Source: Acidobacteriota bacterium
Lineage (GTDB): Bacteria; Acidobacteriota; Blastocatellia; Pyrinomonadales; Pyrinomonadaceae
Direction of reading: 5' to 3'
Length of the DNA stretch: 64,000 nt
NCBI GenBank assembly: GCA_003223025.1
Contig: QHXR01000002.1
Coordinates: 22,055 to 86,054 of the forward strand
This document shows positions 53,523-62,253 of this stretch, piece by piece. How positions within the stretch are numbered: position 1 is the stretch's first letter; every line of letters begins with the position of its first letter. The position numbers and the translations under genes are program-made. Under the pieces are notes generated by a model. It worked only from the letters and a program-made list of their open reading frames with translations, made no database searches and was not told where the DNA came from.

Positions 53523-54956
53523 CTACTTCTTGTCCTCGCCTGCCGCCTTTGTCGACTTCTTCGCCGGAGCTTTTTTCTTAGCAGCTTTCTTCGGCTTCTC
53601 TTCTTCTGCTCCATCCGCCGCGGCAACCGTGTCTGCCGATTCGTCGATCCAATCTCCTTCGATAACTTTCGCCTTGGCGATCAGAGCCTCGATCGACTTG
53701 CGTGTGCGTAGATTGTTCTCAATCGTATTTCCGCCGCCTTGCTGTTCAAGCGAGCTGCGAATCTCGTCGGCGGTCGTGCGGTAATAATCAGCCAGCTTGC
53801 CGATCTCTTCGTCGACCTCTTCTTTAGAAACGGCGACCTTTTCAGTCTCAGCGATCTTTTCGAGCAGCATCGCACCGCGCACATCGCGCTCGGCCTGCGA
53901 CTGCATCTGCTGATATGCCATCTCGATGAAATTATTGTCGACGGTTTGAAGATCGACGCCGCGCTGCTGCAGATCTCGAGCAAAATTATTCAGAAGATTT
54001 CGCGCCTGATTCTCGATCAACGTCTTCGGAACTTCAAACGCATTCTCTTCGATCACTTTCGCGATCGCTTCATTCCGGACGCGTGCATCTGCATCGGACT
54101 TCGAATAAGTCTCGAGATCCGCACGCAGCTTCTTTCGCAGATCGGCGAGATTGTCGTAACCCTCATCGAGGCTCTTCGCCCAATCGTCATTGAGCTCCGG
54201 CGTTTCACTTCGGCCGACGCTCTTGATCTTCGCTTTGTAATGAACCGTCTTGCCGGCGAGAGCCGGTGACGAAAACTCCGCCGGATACGCGACTGTAAAT
54301 TCTTTCTCTTCGTCTTCACGAACGCCGACGAGATTTTCAGTGAATGCTTTTTCGATCTGTTCGTCGCCAAGCACGACCTGAAGATCTTCCGCCTTGATCG
54401 GCTCAGCTTCCGGTTCGTCTTCGAATTTTCCTTCGAGATCCGCGATAACGGTGTCGCCGGTTTCGGACGCTCTGCCCTCGACCGGTATCAGCGCCGCTTC
54501 CTGATTCAAACGATTCTTTATCAAATCGTCGATCTCACCTTCTTCAACCGGCTTCACACGTCGCGTGACTTCGAGTCCGTCGATTTTCGGAGACGGGATC
54601 TCGGGCATCACTTCGACATGAACGTGAAGTGCGATCGGCTGCGAGCCATTCACCTTGACGTTCTCGGCGTCCTCGATATGAAGGTGCGGCTCGGCAAGAG
54701 GCTGGAGCTTGTGTTCCTCGATCGCTTCGGAAACTTTGGCAGGCAACAGTTGCTGGAGAACTTCGCTTTTTATTTCTTCCTTATAGCGCAGCCGCACTAC
54801 GTCGAGCGGAGCGTAGCCCTTTCGAAAGCCGGGAACGCTCGCACCGCGTGCGTACTTCTGACTAACCTTGCCGTAAGCGTCTTTCAACGATGCTGCGTCG
54901 ATCTCGATATGCAACTCTCGTTGAGTCGGTGAAATTTCTTTTAACTCAGTCTTCAT
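53523..54956 (-). CDS. tig: Trigger factor
   Basis: A 477-residue ribosome-bound chaperone and peptidyl-prolyl isomerase. The ribosome-binding signature appears as ASVPGFRKGYAPLDVVRLRY (near residues 36-55), the FKBP-like domain includes GDTVIADLEGKFEDEP, and the helical C-terminal chaperone arms follow. The tail is a Lys/Ala-rich extension (KKAAKKKAPAKKSTKAAGED) that is longer than usual and probably disordered. clpP lies 153 bases downstream. Confidence 0.97.
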   Translation of the reverse strand: MKTELKEISPTQRELHIEIDAASLKDAYGKVSQKYARGASVPGFRKGYAPLDVVRLRYKEEIKSEVLQQLLPAKVSEAIEEHKLQPLAEPHLHIEDAENVKVNGSQPIALHVHVEVMPEIPSPKIDGLEVTRRVKPVEEGEIDDLIKNRLNQEAALIPVEGRASETGDTVIADLEGKFEDEPEAEPIKAEDLQVVLGDEQIEKAFTENLVGVREDEEKEFTVAYPAEFSSPALAGKTVHYKAKIKSVGRSETPELNDDWAKSLDEGYDNLADLRKKLRADLETYSKSDADARVRNEAIAKVIEENAFEVPKTLIENQARNLLNNFARDLQQRGVDLQTVDNNFIEMAYQQMQSQAERDVRGAMLLEKIAETEKVAVSKEEVDEEIGKLADYYRTTADEIRSSLEQQGGGNTIENNLRTRKSIEALIAKAKVIEGDWIDESADTVAAADGAEEEKPKKAAKKKAPAKKSTKAAGEDKK

Positions 54957-54999
54957 CTACGAGAAAAGGATAACGAACGAAGAAATAAAAGTCGAACGG

Positions 55000-55082
55000 G
55001 GCACAGAAGGCAGAATGCGGAAAGCAGAAGGCAGTGGCTGCTTTCCGCCTTCTGCCTTCTGCCTTCTGCCTTCTGCCTTCTA
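55000..55082. repeat. Heptameric inverted repeat (CTTCTGC family)
   Basis: CAGAAGG, CAGAATG, CGGAAAG, CAGAAGG, CAGTGGC on the left and TGCTTTC, CGCCTTC, then four TGCCTTC units on the right, all in 7-base phase. The arms form a long hairpin between tRNA-Leu and tig. The rest of the gap shows nothing else. Confidence 0.92.
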
Positions 55083-55086
55083 ATCT

Positions 55087-55171
55087 TGGTGCCGAGGGCG
55101 AGACTCGAACTCGCACGTCTTTCGACGCCAGATCCTAAGTCTGGTGCGTCTGCCAATTTCGCCACCTCGGC
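55087..55171 (-). tRNA. tRNA-Leu (anticodon UAG)
   Basis: The 85-base complement folds as a class II tRNA. Acceptor GCCGAGG with CCTCGGC, anticodon loop CTTAGGA between CCAGA and TCTGG, long variable arm CGTCGAAAGACGT, T-arm GAGTTCGAGTCTC and an encoded CCA at 55087-55089. Confidence 0.97.
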
Positions 55172-55246
55172 ATCCTACTAAAAATCTAAACCAATTTCCG
55201 CCGACCTGTCCACCGAGGCCGATTAGGCTTTCTTTCCGACCACCGA

Positions 55247-55510
55247 CTACTTCTTCAAATACTTCCGGTCGTACTCTTCCCACGAGAGATTGAAATCGCG
55301 ATCTTCGATATAGCCGCCCGCCGAACCGCCTCCAACGTATTTGGTCTCGGCTTTCTTAAAAAGCTTGTACCCGCCGTATCCGACCGCCGCAAGAAGTCCG
55401 ATCCAGAATCCGTACCACAAGAGCGATGTGATCAGGCCGAACACCCAAAAGAACACCATCACTCCGAAAATAAGACCGAGCACCGCAAGAATAAATTTAA
55501 TAAAATTCAT
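55247..55510 (-). CDS. Small membrane protein of unknown function
   Basis: An 87-residue protein with two hydrophobic segments (FIKFILAVLGLIFGVMVFFW and WYGFWIGLLAAVGYGGY), then a charged tail (NLSWEEYDRKYLKK). The ATG at 55510 has GGAGG seven bases before it, which also argues against the TTG six bases upstream. I do not recognise a named family. It is convergent to nothing and upstream of the divergent murE. Confidence 0.8.
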   Translation of the reverse strand: MNFIKFILAVLGLIFGVMVFFWVFGLITSLLWYGFWIGLLAAVGYGGYKLFKKAETKYVGGGSAGGYIEDRDFNLSWEEYDRKYLKK

Positions 55511-55602
55511 GGCCAAACCTCCAACTGATTTCTATACGAAATGAATCTGCGGTTGTTCGTGCAAATTTCTCGGCTATCGTATAATCCATTTCCAGCGGTT
55601 TA

Positions 55603-55652
55603 TCGTGGATAACTAACCACTTATAACTATCCACTATCCACTGAAGAAATCA
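55603..55652. repeat. Heptamer repeat upstream of murE (ACTATCC family)
   Basis: GTGGATA, ACTAACC, ACTTATA, ACTATCC, ACTATCC, ACTGAAG in 7-base phase, ending about 15 bases before the murE start. It matches 5092-5176 and 37325-37361. Confidence 0.85.
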
Positions 55653-55663
55653 GAGAGCTTCCA

Positions 55664-57154
55664 TTGAATAGGAATATCACACACATCGCAGAAGCCTTGG
55701 ATGCCACGCTGACCGGCGACGGCAGCGGTATCGCTTCGGACGTCACGCACGATTCACGACAGGCGCGTCAAGGCGTACTGTTCGTCGCGATCAAAGGACA
55801 TACGATGGACGGCCATCGATTTGTCGCTGATGTAATGCGCCGCGGAGCTGCCGGGATAATTTCCGAGTACGATCCGCCATCTGACTTCGGGGGAGCCTGG
55901 ATCAAGGTCAGAGATGCACGCGAGGCTCTCGCAAAAGCTGCGGCCGTCATCAACGGAAACCCATCCCATAATCTCGATCTGGTCGGCATCACGGGAACAA
56001 ACGGAAAAACTACGACGACATATCTTTGCTTCGCGTTGGCAGAAGCGGCCGGTGTGAAGCCTGCGATGTTGACGACGGTCGAATATCGTATCGGAGATAA
56101 AAGCGAGCCCGCCGTTCGGACAACTCCGGAAGCGTCCGATACGAATCGATTTCTTCGCGAAGCGGTCGATGGCGGATGCAAGATGGCGGTGATGGAAACG
56201 TCGTCGCAGGCGATCGATCTTCACCGTTGTGACTGGCTTCGATTCAAGGTTGCGGTCTTCACAAATCTCACTCGGGATCATCTCGACTACCATCACACGA
56301 TGGAAAATTATTTCGATGCGAAGAAGAAATTATTCGACGGCCGGCTCGGTGAAGCTCCGTCGTCGAGCGTGATCAACATCGACGATGAGTGGGGAACGAA
56401 ATTGGCGAGTGAGCTCCGAAGCAGCGGACAACGAGTCGTGACTTTTTCCCAAAGCGCAACATCGGCGGCCGATCTCTCAGCTCGCGATATCGAAGTCTCT
56501 CTGATCCGCGGAACTTCATTTCAACTTTCTACGCCCGGCGGCGATCGAAAGATTACTTCGCCGCTCGTCGGAAAGCCGCACGTCTACAACATGCTCGCGG
56601 CGACCGCGACCGCTCTCGAGCTCGGCTACGATCTTGATTCGATCGTCGCAGGACTGTCGAAATGTGTTGGAGCTCCCGGAAGGTTCGAGCGAGTTCCGCA
56701 TGAAGGAGACTTCGCCGTGGTCGTCGATTATGCACACACGGATGATGCCCTGCTCAATACCTTAAAGACCGCGCGGGAACTGACGCCCGGTCGGATCATC
56801 ACGGTCTTCGGATGCGGCGGTGATCGCGACCGGACGAAGCGAGTTCCGATGGGTCTCGTTGCCGGCGAGAACAGCGACTTGGTTTTTATTACGTCCGACA
56901 ATCCGCGAACGGAAGATCCGTTGAAGATCATCGCGGAGATCGAAGTCGGCGTTGTGGAAACCGGAACGGAATATCAGATCGTCTCCGACCGCCGCGAAGC
57001 TATTCATCGAGCTATCTCAAGAGCATCGGCCGGCGACGTCGTAATAATCGCTGGAAAAGGACACGAGAATTATCAGATCGTCGGAAACGAAAAGTTTCAC
57101 TTCGACGACCGCGAAGTAGCTCTGGATGTACTGGCAAGATTGGGTGACAGCTAG
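55664..57154 (+). CDS. murE: UDP-MurNAc-tripeptide synthetase (meso-DAP-adding)
   Basis: A 496-residue MurE ligase that adds the third peptidoglycan amino acid. The ATP-binding motif is VGITGTNGKTTTTYL. The substrate motif DNPR (SDNPRTEDPLKI) is the one that recognises meso-diaminopimelate, so the wall should be meso-DAP type. Other motifs include NLTRDHLDYHHTMENY and VVDYAHTDDALLN. No ATG lies near the expected N-terminus, so the start is a TTG at 55664. No other mur genes are adjacent. Confidence 0.95.
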   Translation: MNRNITHIAEALDATLTGDGSGIASDVTHDSRQARQGVLFVAIKGHTMDGHRFVADVMRRGAAGIISEYDPPSDFGGAWIKVRDAREALAKAAAVINGNPSHNLDLVGITGTNGKTTTTYLCFALAEAAGVKPAMLTTVEYRIGDKSEPAVRTTPEASDTNRFLREAVDGGCKMAVMETSSQAIDLHRCDWLRFKVAVFTNLTRDHLDYHHTMENYFDAKKKLFDGRLGEAPSSSVINIDDEWGTKLASELRSSGQRVVTFSQSATSAADLSARDIEVSLIRGTSFQLSTPGGDRKITSPLVGKPHVYNMLAATATALELGYDLDSIVAGLSKCVGAPGRFERVPHEGDFAVVVDYAHTDDALLNTLKTARELTPGRIITVFGCGGDRDRTKRVPMGLVAGENSDLVFITSDNPRTEDPLKIIAEIEVGVVETGTEYQIVSDRREAIHRAISRASAGDVVIIAGKGHENYQIVGNEKFHFDDREVALDVLARLGDS

Positions 57155-57495
57155 GCCGGCTTGTCTTGTTTGTAGACCTCTACAAAGTTGGCGATAAATT
57201 CTTTCTGGGCTTCCGTGAGACTAATAAAGTTTACGGCGAAGCCTATCTCATAAACAAAATTCGCGACCTGTCCAAGGAACTCGACCTTCATCCCGTCTGA
57301 CAACGGAATAAAGATCTTCACAAGTTCGCCGTCAGACACATCGACTTCGGACAAAACAAAACACCCGTCTTCGCTAATGTCGCTCAATGTACCCGGCCGA
57401 CGGCCGAAATGATTTTCCCACTCCACATCGAGGCTGACGGGATAACGCTTCCTGCTTCGACGGTCTTCACCTTGTCTTCTATCGATCTCGGCCAT
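57151..57495 (-). CDS. PilZ-domain protein
   Basis: A 114-residue single PilZ domain, expected to bind cyclic di-GMP. It has the RxxxR motif (RRSRKRYPVSLDVEW) and D-x-S-x-x-G (SDISEDGCFVLS). The domain continues with VKIFIPLSDGMKVEFLGQVA and ends in a helix with charged tail. Its end overlaps the murE stop by 4 bases on the opposite strand. It starts two bases after the APC permease gene ends, so the two are cotranscribed. The output could be permease activity or envelope related (inference). Confidence 0.9.
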   Translation of the reverse strand: MAEIDRRQGEDRRSRKRYPVSLDVEWENHFGRRPGTLSDISEDGCFVLSEVDVSDGELVKIFIPLSDGMKVEFLGQVANFVYEIGFAVNFISLTEAQKEFIANFVEVYKQDKPA

Positions 57496-57497
57496 AC

Positions 57498-58976
57498 TTA
57501 TTTGCTCTGTTCGGAACGGTCTTCGACGGACCCGCCTTTATTATTTAAGTAGTAATAGACCGGCAATCCCAAAAGAATTAAACCGATCCCTATAAATGAC
57601 TGCGTCGGTGCGGTCATCATCGTACTGATCAAAAGCCATCCGGCGACCAAAAGAAACACGACCGGAATGACCGGGTAACCGAACGCCCTGTACGGGCGAT
57701 CGAGCTCCGGATATTTCTTTCTGAAAACAAATATCGACGATGTGACGAGCGCGTAGAAGATCCACGATCCGAATATGACGTAATCGGTGAGCGTGTCGAA
57801 CGAGCCGGAGAGAGCCAGTATGCAAGCCCAGACTCCTTGCACCAGTAGAGCTCGGACGGGAACATGAGTCGCGGAAAGCTTTCCGAGCGTATCGAACATC
57901 AACCCGTCTTTCGCCATCGCATAAGGCACTCGAGCTCCGGAGAGGATCGACGTATGCAGTGTTCCGAGTGACGAGAGCATAAGCCCGACCGTAAAGATCG
58001 CGACTGAAACTCCAACTGCGAATGTCGCCGCATCGCCGCCGAAAAACATGCTTACCACATGCTTCGCGACAGACGAACCCGATGAGACCGATGCGATCGC
58101 CGTCGGATCGAGCACATAGAAATACGCGACCTGAGCGAACACGTACAAAATAATTACGAGGATCGTGCTGCCGATGATCGCGAGCGGAATATTTCGATGC
58201 GGATCTTTCACTTCGCCTGCGACGAATGTGAGATTGTTCCATCCATCGTAACCCCACAGCGCGCCGAGCATCGCCGCTCCGAATCCGCCGGCGAAGCTGT
58301 AGCCCGGATGACCGAAGTTGACGGTGTCCGCGACGCCCTCGCATGTGCCGCCTGAATTGAATAACGAGAAGTGACCAAAGTCGCCGGTGACCCAGACAAA
58401 CGCACCGAGTGAAACGAACAGGATCAAAAAGATCTTGACCGCGGTCAGCACGGTCGCGATCTGTCCGCTAACTGAAACCGAAGCGCAGTTCAGTGTCGTA
58501 AAGATCACGATCACCATGATCGCAACGATCTGCAGAGTCGAGATCTCGAGGTGGTAGCCAAAAATATCCGTCGAGAGCAATCGGTACGCGAGCTGTTTGT
58601 CGAGAAAGTCGTTCAATCCGATCGCGAACGCCATGCCGGCGGCGGCCTGCGAGCCCGGTTTCGCGACGAACATCTGCATCCAACCGAACAGAAAACTTGA
58701 GAGTCGTCCGTAAGCATCGCGCAGAAACACGTACTCGCCACCGGCTTGCGGTTTCATCGCGGTGAGTTCGGCATACGTCAGCGCACCGGCCAGCGAGAGC
58801 AACCCGGCGGCGACCCATGCGGCGATGACCCAGTTCGGACTTCCGACGTTGCAGGTCATGACGCGTGCCTTTAGAAAGACACCGGTACCGATGACGTTGC
58901 CGATGATGACGGAGATCGCAGCGATCAAACCCAGTCCGCGGACGAGCGCGATTCTTTCGTTCGTATTCGGATCCAT
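57498..58976 (-). CDS. APC-superfamily amino acid permease
   Basis: A 492-residue transporter with about twelve helices. The first helix has IIGNVIGTGVFLKARV, the hallmark of the APC amino acid/polyamine group, then AGALTYAELTAMKPQAGGEY and FGAAMLGALWGYDGWNNLTF. The C-terminal helix region is VYYYLNNKGG. The substrate is not readable from sequence; a cationic or neutral amino acid exchanger is plausible. The ATG at 58976 is divergent to pabB, with a 90-base gap that must hold both promoters. Confidence 0.93.
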   Translation of the reverse strand: MDPNTNERIALVRGLGLIAAISVIIGNVIGTGVFLKARVMTCNVGSPNWVIAAWVAAGLLSLAGALTYAELTAMKPQAGGEYVFLRDAYGRLSSFLFGWMQMFVAKPGSQAAAGMAFAIGLNDFLDKQLAYRLLSTDIFGYHLEISTLQIVAIMVIVIFTTLNCASVSVSGQIATVLTAVKIFLILFVSLGAFVWVTGDFGHFSLFNSGGTCEGVADTVNFGHPGYSFAGGFGAAMLGALWGYDGWNNLTFVAGEVKDPHRNIPLAIIGSTILVIILYVFAQVAYFYVLDPTAIASVSSGSSVAKHVVSMFFGGDAATFAVGVSVAIFTVGLMLSSLGTLHTSILSGARVPYAMAKDGLMFDTLGKLSATHVPVRALLVQGVWACILALSGSFDTLTDYVIFGSWIFYALVTSSIFVFRKKYPELDRPYRAFGYPVIPVVFLLVAGWLLISTMMTAPTQSFIGIGLILLGLPVYYYLNNKGGSVEDRSEQSK

Positions 58977-59050
58977 AAGTGCAAAAAGAAAAGGAGCGAG
59001 GTCGGCAGTATATTAACCGCTGCTCTCCCGAGTTCCAAGCGCGAACCGCG

Positions 59051-59066
59051 TGCTAGAATCGACGCC
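59051..59066 (+). promoter_or_regulatory. Extended -10 promoter directly upstream of pabB
   Basis: TG-C-TAGAAT (59051-59059) followed by seven bases and the GTG at 59067. This spacing puts the transcript start at the start codon, so the mRNA is predicted to be leaderless. There is no Shine-Dalgarno sequence upstream. Confidence 0.55.
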
Positions 59067-60377
59067 GTGTTGCAGATCAATCTATCGGCGGACGAACTGG
59101 TCGGGGCTCTGCTCGATCTTTCAAAGGATGAGTCAGTCTTTATCCTCGACAGCTGCGGGATCGGACATCTCGGTTCGCATCTGCTGATCGCGGGTCTGCG
59201 CCCGGTGGATGTCATACAACTTTCCGGCGTTGATAAAGACGCGACACTTTCTCAAATTGATGACGCGCTCGGCCGCGGACTTGCGGCGATCTTTACAGTT
59301 TCGTACGAATTCGGCGTGCGGCTTCAGCCTTCACGTTCTAATCCGCGACCATCGGATGAACCCGATGTTTTTCTTGTCCTTTTCGACACGCTAATACTTC
59401 ACGATTACGATTCCGGAAAGACGTACATCACGGGCGACGAATCGCGATCGAGTGAGATTCGGGATTTGATTCTTGAACGAGAAACGAAAGTCGATTCCCT
59501 ATCATCGAGTTCCGTGGCGACTTCGAATTTCTCACGATCCGAGTACGTCGATGCCGTTAACCAAATTCAAGAACTCATTCGTCGCGGCGATACGTATCAG
59601 ACGAATCTCACTCAGCAGATCATGTGCGATCTTCCCGAGGATCAAACGCCTCAGTCGATCTTCGCTTCGCTCCGCCGCGATCATCCGGCGCCTTTTTCTG
59701 CATTTCTCTGCCGGCCCGACTCGATCGTCGTTTCGGCATCTCCCGAACGATTCTTCCGCGTCACTCGCGACGGAGAAATTGAATCGTCACCAATTAAGGG
59801 AACGAGACGACGAGGATCGACGCCCGAAGAAGACGCATTGCTTCGAATCGAACTCGAGACAAGTGAAAAAGACCAGGCCGAGAATACGATGATCGTCGAT
59901 CTCGTCAGAAACGACATCGGACGTGTGTGTGAATTTGGAAGCGTTGTCGTCGAGAAACTTTGCGAGATCGAAGATCATCCGACGTTATTTCATCTCGTCT
60001 CGACGGTCCGCGGAAAGCTCCGAGACGACATTCGATTCACCGACATTCTCGCGGCGACGTTTCCCTGCGGATCGATCACCGGCGCGCCGAAGATAAGAAC
60101 GATGCAGATCATCGACGAGATCGAAAATCTACCTCGCGGTCTATCGATGGGTGCGATCGGAGTTTATCTATCGCCCGGGTGGAATTTTGAGCCGATCCCA
60201 ATCGACACAGTTTTCGATATCAGCGTCGCGATCCGAACTATCGTCGTACAAAACGGGAAAGCGGTCTTCAACGTCGGAGGCGGAGTCGTCATCGATAGCG
60301 ATCCCGAGAAGGAGTACGAAGAGTCTCTGCTCAAGGCTCAGGCCCTGCTCAGCGCACTCGGAGCCACACTCGAATAA
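59067..60377 (+). CDS. pabB: Aminodeoxychorismate synthase component I
   Basis: A 436-residue chorismate-binding enzyme that makes 4-amino-4-deoxychorismate for folate. The motif PIKGTRRRG has the Lys that distinguishes PabB from anthranilate synthase (PIAGT). Other motifs are SEYVDAVNQIQELIRRGDTY, VSASPERFF, NTMIVDLVRNDIGRVCE and FPCGSITGAPKIRTMQIIDE. The start is a GTG (or TTG one codon later). pabA and pabC are not adjacent. exbD follows by 68 bases. Confidence 0.93.
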   Translation: MLQINLSADELVGALLDLSKDESVFILDSCGIGHLGSHLLIAGLRPVDVIQLSGVDKDATLSQIDDALGRGLAAIFTVSYEFGVRLQPSRSNPRPSDEPDVFLVLFDTLILHDYDSGKTYITGDESRSSEIRDLILERETKVDSLSSSSVATSNFSRSEYVDAVNQIQELIRRGDTYQTNLTQQIMCDLPEDQTPQSIFASLRRDHPAPFSAFLCRPDSIVVSASPERFFRVTRDGEIESSPIKGTRRRGSTPEEDALLRIELETSEKDQAENTMIVDLVRNDIGRVCEFGSVVVEKLCEIEDHPTLFHLVSTVRGKLRDDIRFTDILAATFPCGSITGAPKIRTMQIIDEIENLPRGLSMGAIGVYLSPGWNFEPIPIDTVFDISVAIRTIVVQNGKAVFNVGGGVVIDSDPEKEYEESLLKAQALLSALGATLE

Positions 60378-60445
60378 TAATTCGCGGAACTTTTGCCGGT
60401 CCCGGGTGTCCAAATGTGCGGTCCCGAAAACAAGGAGGATGCACA

Positions 60446-60895
60446 ATGAACAAACCTCAAATCAATGTCACGCCGCTGATCGACGTACTGCTTGTTCTTC
60501 TCATCATCTTCATGGTCGTCACGCCGATGAAGCCGAGCTCATTTGACGCAAAGATCCCGCAACCGCCGGAATCGAAGTCGAATGTTCAAACGAATCCGCT
60601 CGCGTTGGTCGTCGTCGTGAATTCGGATGCGACCCTCGATCTAAACAAAGAACATCTCGCGGCAAATGTCGATGATCCGAGCGCTCTGATCGAACGACTA
60701 AACGGAGTCTTCGATCAGAGGGAAAAGAATCTCGCATTCGCCGACGCGTCGGATGGCTCGGTTCCGCACATCGAAAGAACAGTGTTTATCAAGGCCCCGA
60801 AAAACCTCGATTACGGAAGTGTCGCGAAAGTCGTGGATGCCGTCAAAATGGCAAAGGCAGGCCCGGTAAGCCTGCAGATCGACGGGCTCGAATGA
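60446..60895 (+). CDS. ExbD/TolR-family protein
   Basis: A 149-residue protein with one N-terminal membrane helix and the conserved motif INVTPLIDVLLVLLIIFMVV, including the proton-channel Asp. The rest is periplasmic. ExbD/TolR works with ExbB/TolQ to energise TonB or Tol. ExbB/TolQ is not adjacent, which makes this an orphan. A strong AAGGAGGA lies seven bases before the ATG. It may act with the TonB-like protein at 15.8 kb (inference). Confidence 0.93.
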   Translation: MNKPQINVTPLIDVLLVLLIIFMVVTPMKPSSFDAKIPQPPESKSNVQTNPLALVVVVNSDATLDLNKEHLAANVDDPSALIERLNGVFDQREKNLAFADASDGSVPHIERTVFIKAPKNLDYGSVAKVVDAVKMAKAGPVSLQIDGLE

Positions 60896-60920
60896 GGTCT
60901 GGAACGGGCAAAATCACCTA

Positions 60921-60929
60921 TGTTATAAT
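60921..60929 (+). promoter_or_regulatory. Extended -10 promoter before J-domain gene
   Basis: TG-T-TATAAT (60921-60929), a perfect extended -10 box about 60 bases before the J-domain ATG. No good -35 is seen. Confidence 0.5.
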
Positions 60930-60989
60930 TTGTCCCGTGTCGAAGCGTCCTCTCCGACACTAACCCCAACTCTCCGCCGCCAAGCGTCA

Positions 60990-61808
60990 ATGGTTAATTA
61001 CTACGAAACGCTGAAAGTTACCCAGAAGGCCTCGAAGACCGAGATCAAATCGGCATACCGGCGTCTTGCGCGCGAGCTTCATCCCGATAAGAACAACGGC
61101 TCCGAAGAAACCGCACGGGCATTCGCCGTGATCGCCGAAGCCTACGAGGTTTTGAGCAACGCACGCGAACGTGCGGCGTACGACAAGCGGATCTTGCAGG
61201 CCCAGTACAACGGCTCGTCGAACGGCGACTCGGTTTTCGCTTCGTCGAACCGGCATGCAAAACGCTGGCGGCAGATGGTCTATGAGCATCGTTACAACGA
61301 GATCATCGACCGGATGATCGCCGAAGAGCGTCGCGAATCAATGGCGCTGCAGCGGATCATCTTCCCGACGGTCGCGCTTTTCATCTCGACGCTGCTCGTC
61401 GCGGTATTCAAACCGCAGATCTTTGTAAAACTCGGGATTCCCGGCGTGATCATCCTAGGAACGCTTTTCGTCGTCGGATTGATCCATCTGATCGGGAGAA
61501 TACGCGAGGCTCTCGAGCGTTATGCTTATCGATCGGACGAGATCCACGACTCGATAATGGAAGCCGGCGGCGTCACCGAAAAGCATTATTCGCGGTTCCT
61601 GGCGGGGACATTTCTCGTCTGCGGAGTCATACTAAGCTTAGTTCTGGGCCTTTTAATAGGTAACTACGCAGACTTCGGATCGATACAGCAGCCGCCTCTG
61701 TTCTGGTTCTCGAACCCGGAATTCTTACTTTATCCGCCGATCTTCGTGCTTTTGGTCGATCTTATCCACTCGATCGTCTCCCGAGCGGAACAGTCAACCA
61801 GTGCTTGA
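60990..61808 (+). CDS. Membrane-anchored DnaJ-domain protein
   Basis: A 272-residue protein. Residues 1-68 are a J domain (VNYYETLKVTQKASKTEIKS, with HPDKNNG). After a charged linker come four to five hydrophobic segments (for example IIFPTVALFISTLLVAVFKP and FLVCGVILSLVLGLLIGNYA), giving a membrane anchor or small channel. J domains stimulate DnaK, so it would localise DnaK to the membrane. Start MVNYY is chosen as the J-domain start. No DnaK or GrpE gene is nearby. Confidence 0.88.
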   Translation: MVNYYETLKVTQKASKTEIKSAYRRLARELHPDKNNGSEETARAFAVIAEAYEVLSNARERAAYDKRILQAQYNGSSNGDSVFASSNRHAKRWRQMVYEHRYNEIIDRMIAEERRESMALQRIIFPTVALFISTLLVAVFKPQIFVKLGIPGVIILGTLFVVGLIHLIGRIREALERYAYRSDEIHDSIMEAGGVTEKHYSRFLAGTFLVCGVILSLVLGLLIGNYADFGSIQQPPLFWFSNPEFLLYPPIFVLLVDLIHSIVSRAEQSTSA

Positions 61809-61833
61809 CCTTATAAAGACTGGCATTTATAAT
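61805..61833 (+). promoter_or_regulatory. Strong sigma-70 promoter of rpsT
   Basis: TTGACC (61805-61810), exactly 17 bases, TATAAT (61828-61833). It overlaps the stop codon of the J-domain gene and lies 42 bases before the rpsT ATG. Confidence 0.85.
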
Positions 61834-61874
61834 CTCTACTTTCGTTTTGACAATAGTTTAGGACACGAAATTTA

Positions 61875-62138
61875 ATGGCAAATCATAAATCGGCAGAAAA
61901 ACGCGTTAGACAAAATATCAAGCGCAACGAGATCAATAGAAGTAATCGCAGTAAGCTCCGCACACAGATCAAGAGCCTTCGATCGGCATTGGCGGCGCAC
62001 GATAAGGATCGCAGCACCGAGCTGCTGAGCCCGACCGTTTCGCTGATCGACAAAGCGGTAAACAAAGGACTGATCCACAAGAACACCGCTGCTCGTCACA
62101 AGTCGCGTCTGACCAAACACGTTTCCGAACAAGCATAG
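61875..62138 (+). CDS. rpsT: 30S ribosomal protein S20
   Basis: An 87-residue S20, a basic three-helix ribosomal protein. The N-terminus ANHKSAEKRVRQNIKRNEIN is the family signature, and the C-terminal helix ends with IHKNTAARHKSRLTKHVSEQ. It has its own strong promoter and a terminator at 62176-62210. Confidence 0.98.
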   Translation: MANHKSAEKRVRQNIKRNEINRSNRSKLRTQIKSLRSALAAHDKDRSTELLSPTVSLIDKAVNKGLIHKNTAARHKSRLTKHVSEQA

Positions 62139-62175
62139 GGCGAGTTTAAGTACTCATAGTTTTCTCCTTTAATTT

Positions 62176-62210
62176 CGGGAGCAGCATCCGATGTCTGCTT
62201 CCGCTTTTTT
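62176..62210 (+). terminator. rpsT terminator
   Basis: CGGGAGCAG (62176-62184) pairs with CTGCTTCCG (62195-62203) with one wobble, and CAT/ATG pair inside. TTTTTT follows. Confidence 0.88.
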
Positions 62211-62237
62211 GTGTTTACGCACCACCGCAATCCAGCG

Positions 62238-62253
62238 TGCTACAATTCGCCGC
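62238..62253 (+). promoter_or_regulatory. Extended -10 promoter directly upstream of VUT gene
   Basis: TG-C-TACAAT (62238-62246) followed by seven bases and GTG at 62254. The geometry is the same as before pabB, again predicting a leaderless transcript. Confidence 0.5.

Noticed and set aside
62191..62253. ATG at 62191 as the VUT start
   Set aside because: It lies in the loop and stem of the rpsT terminator and the extra residues are unlike the family.
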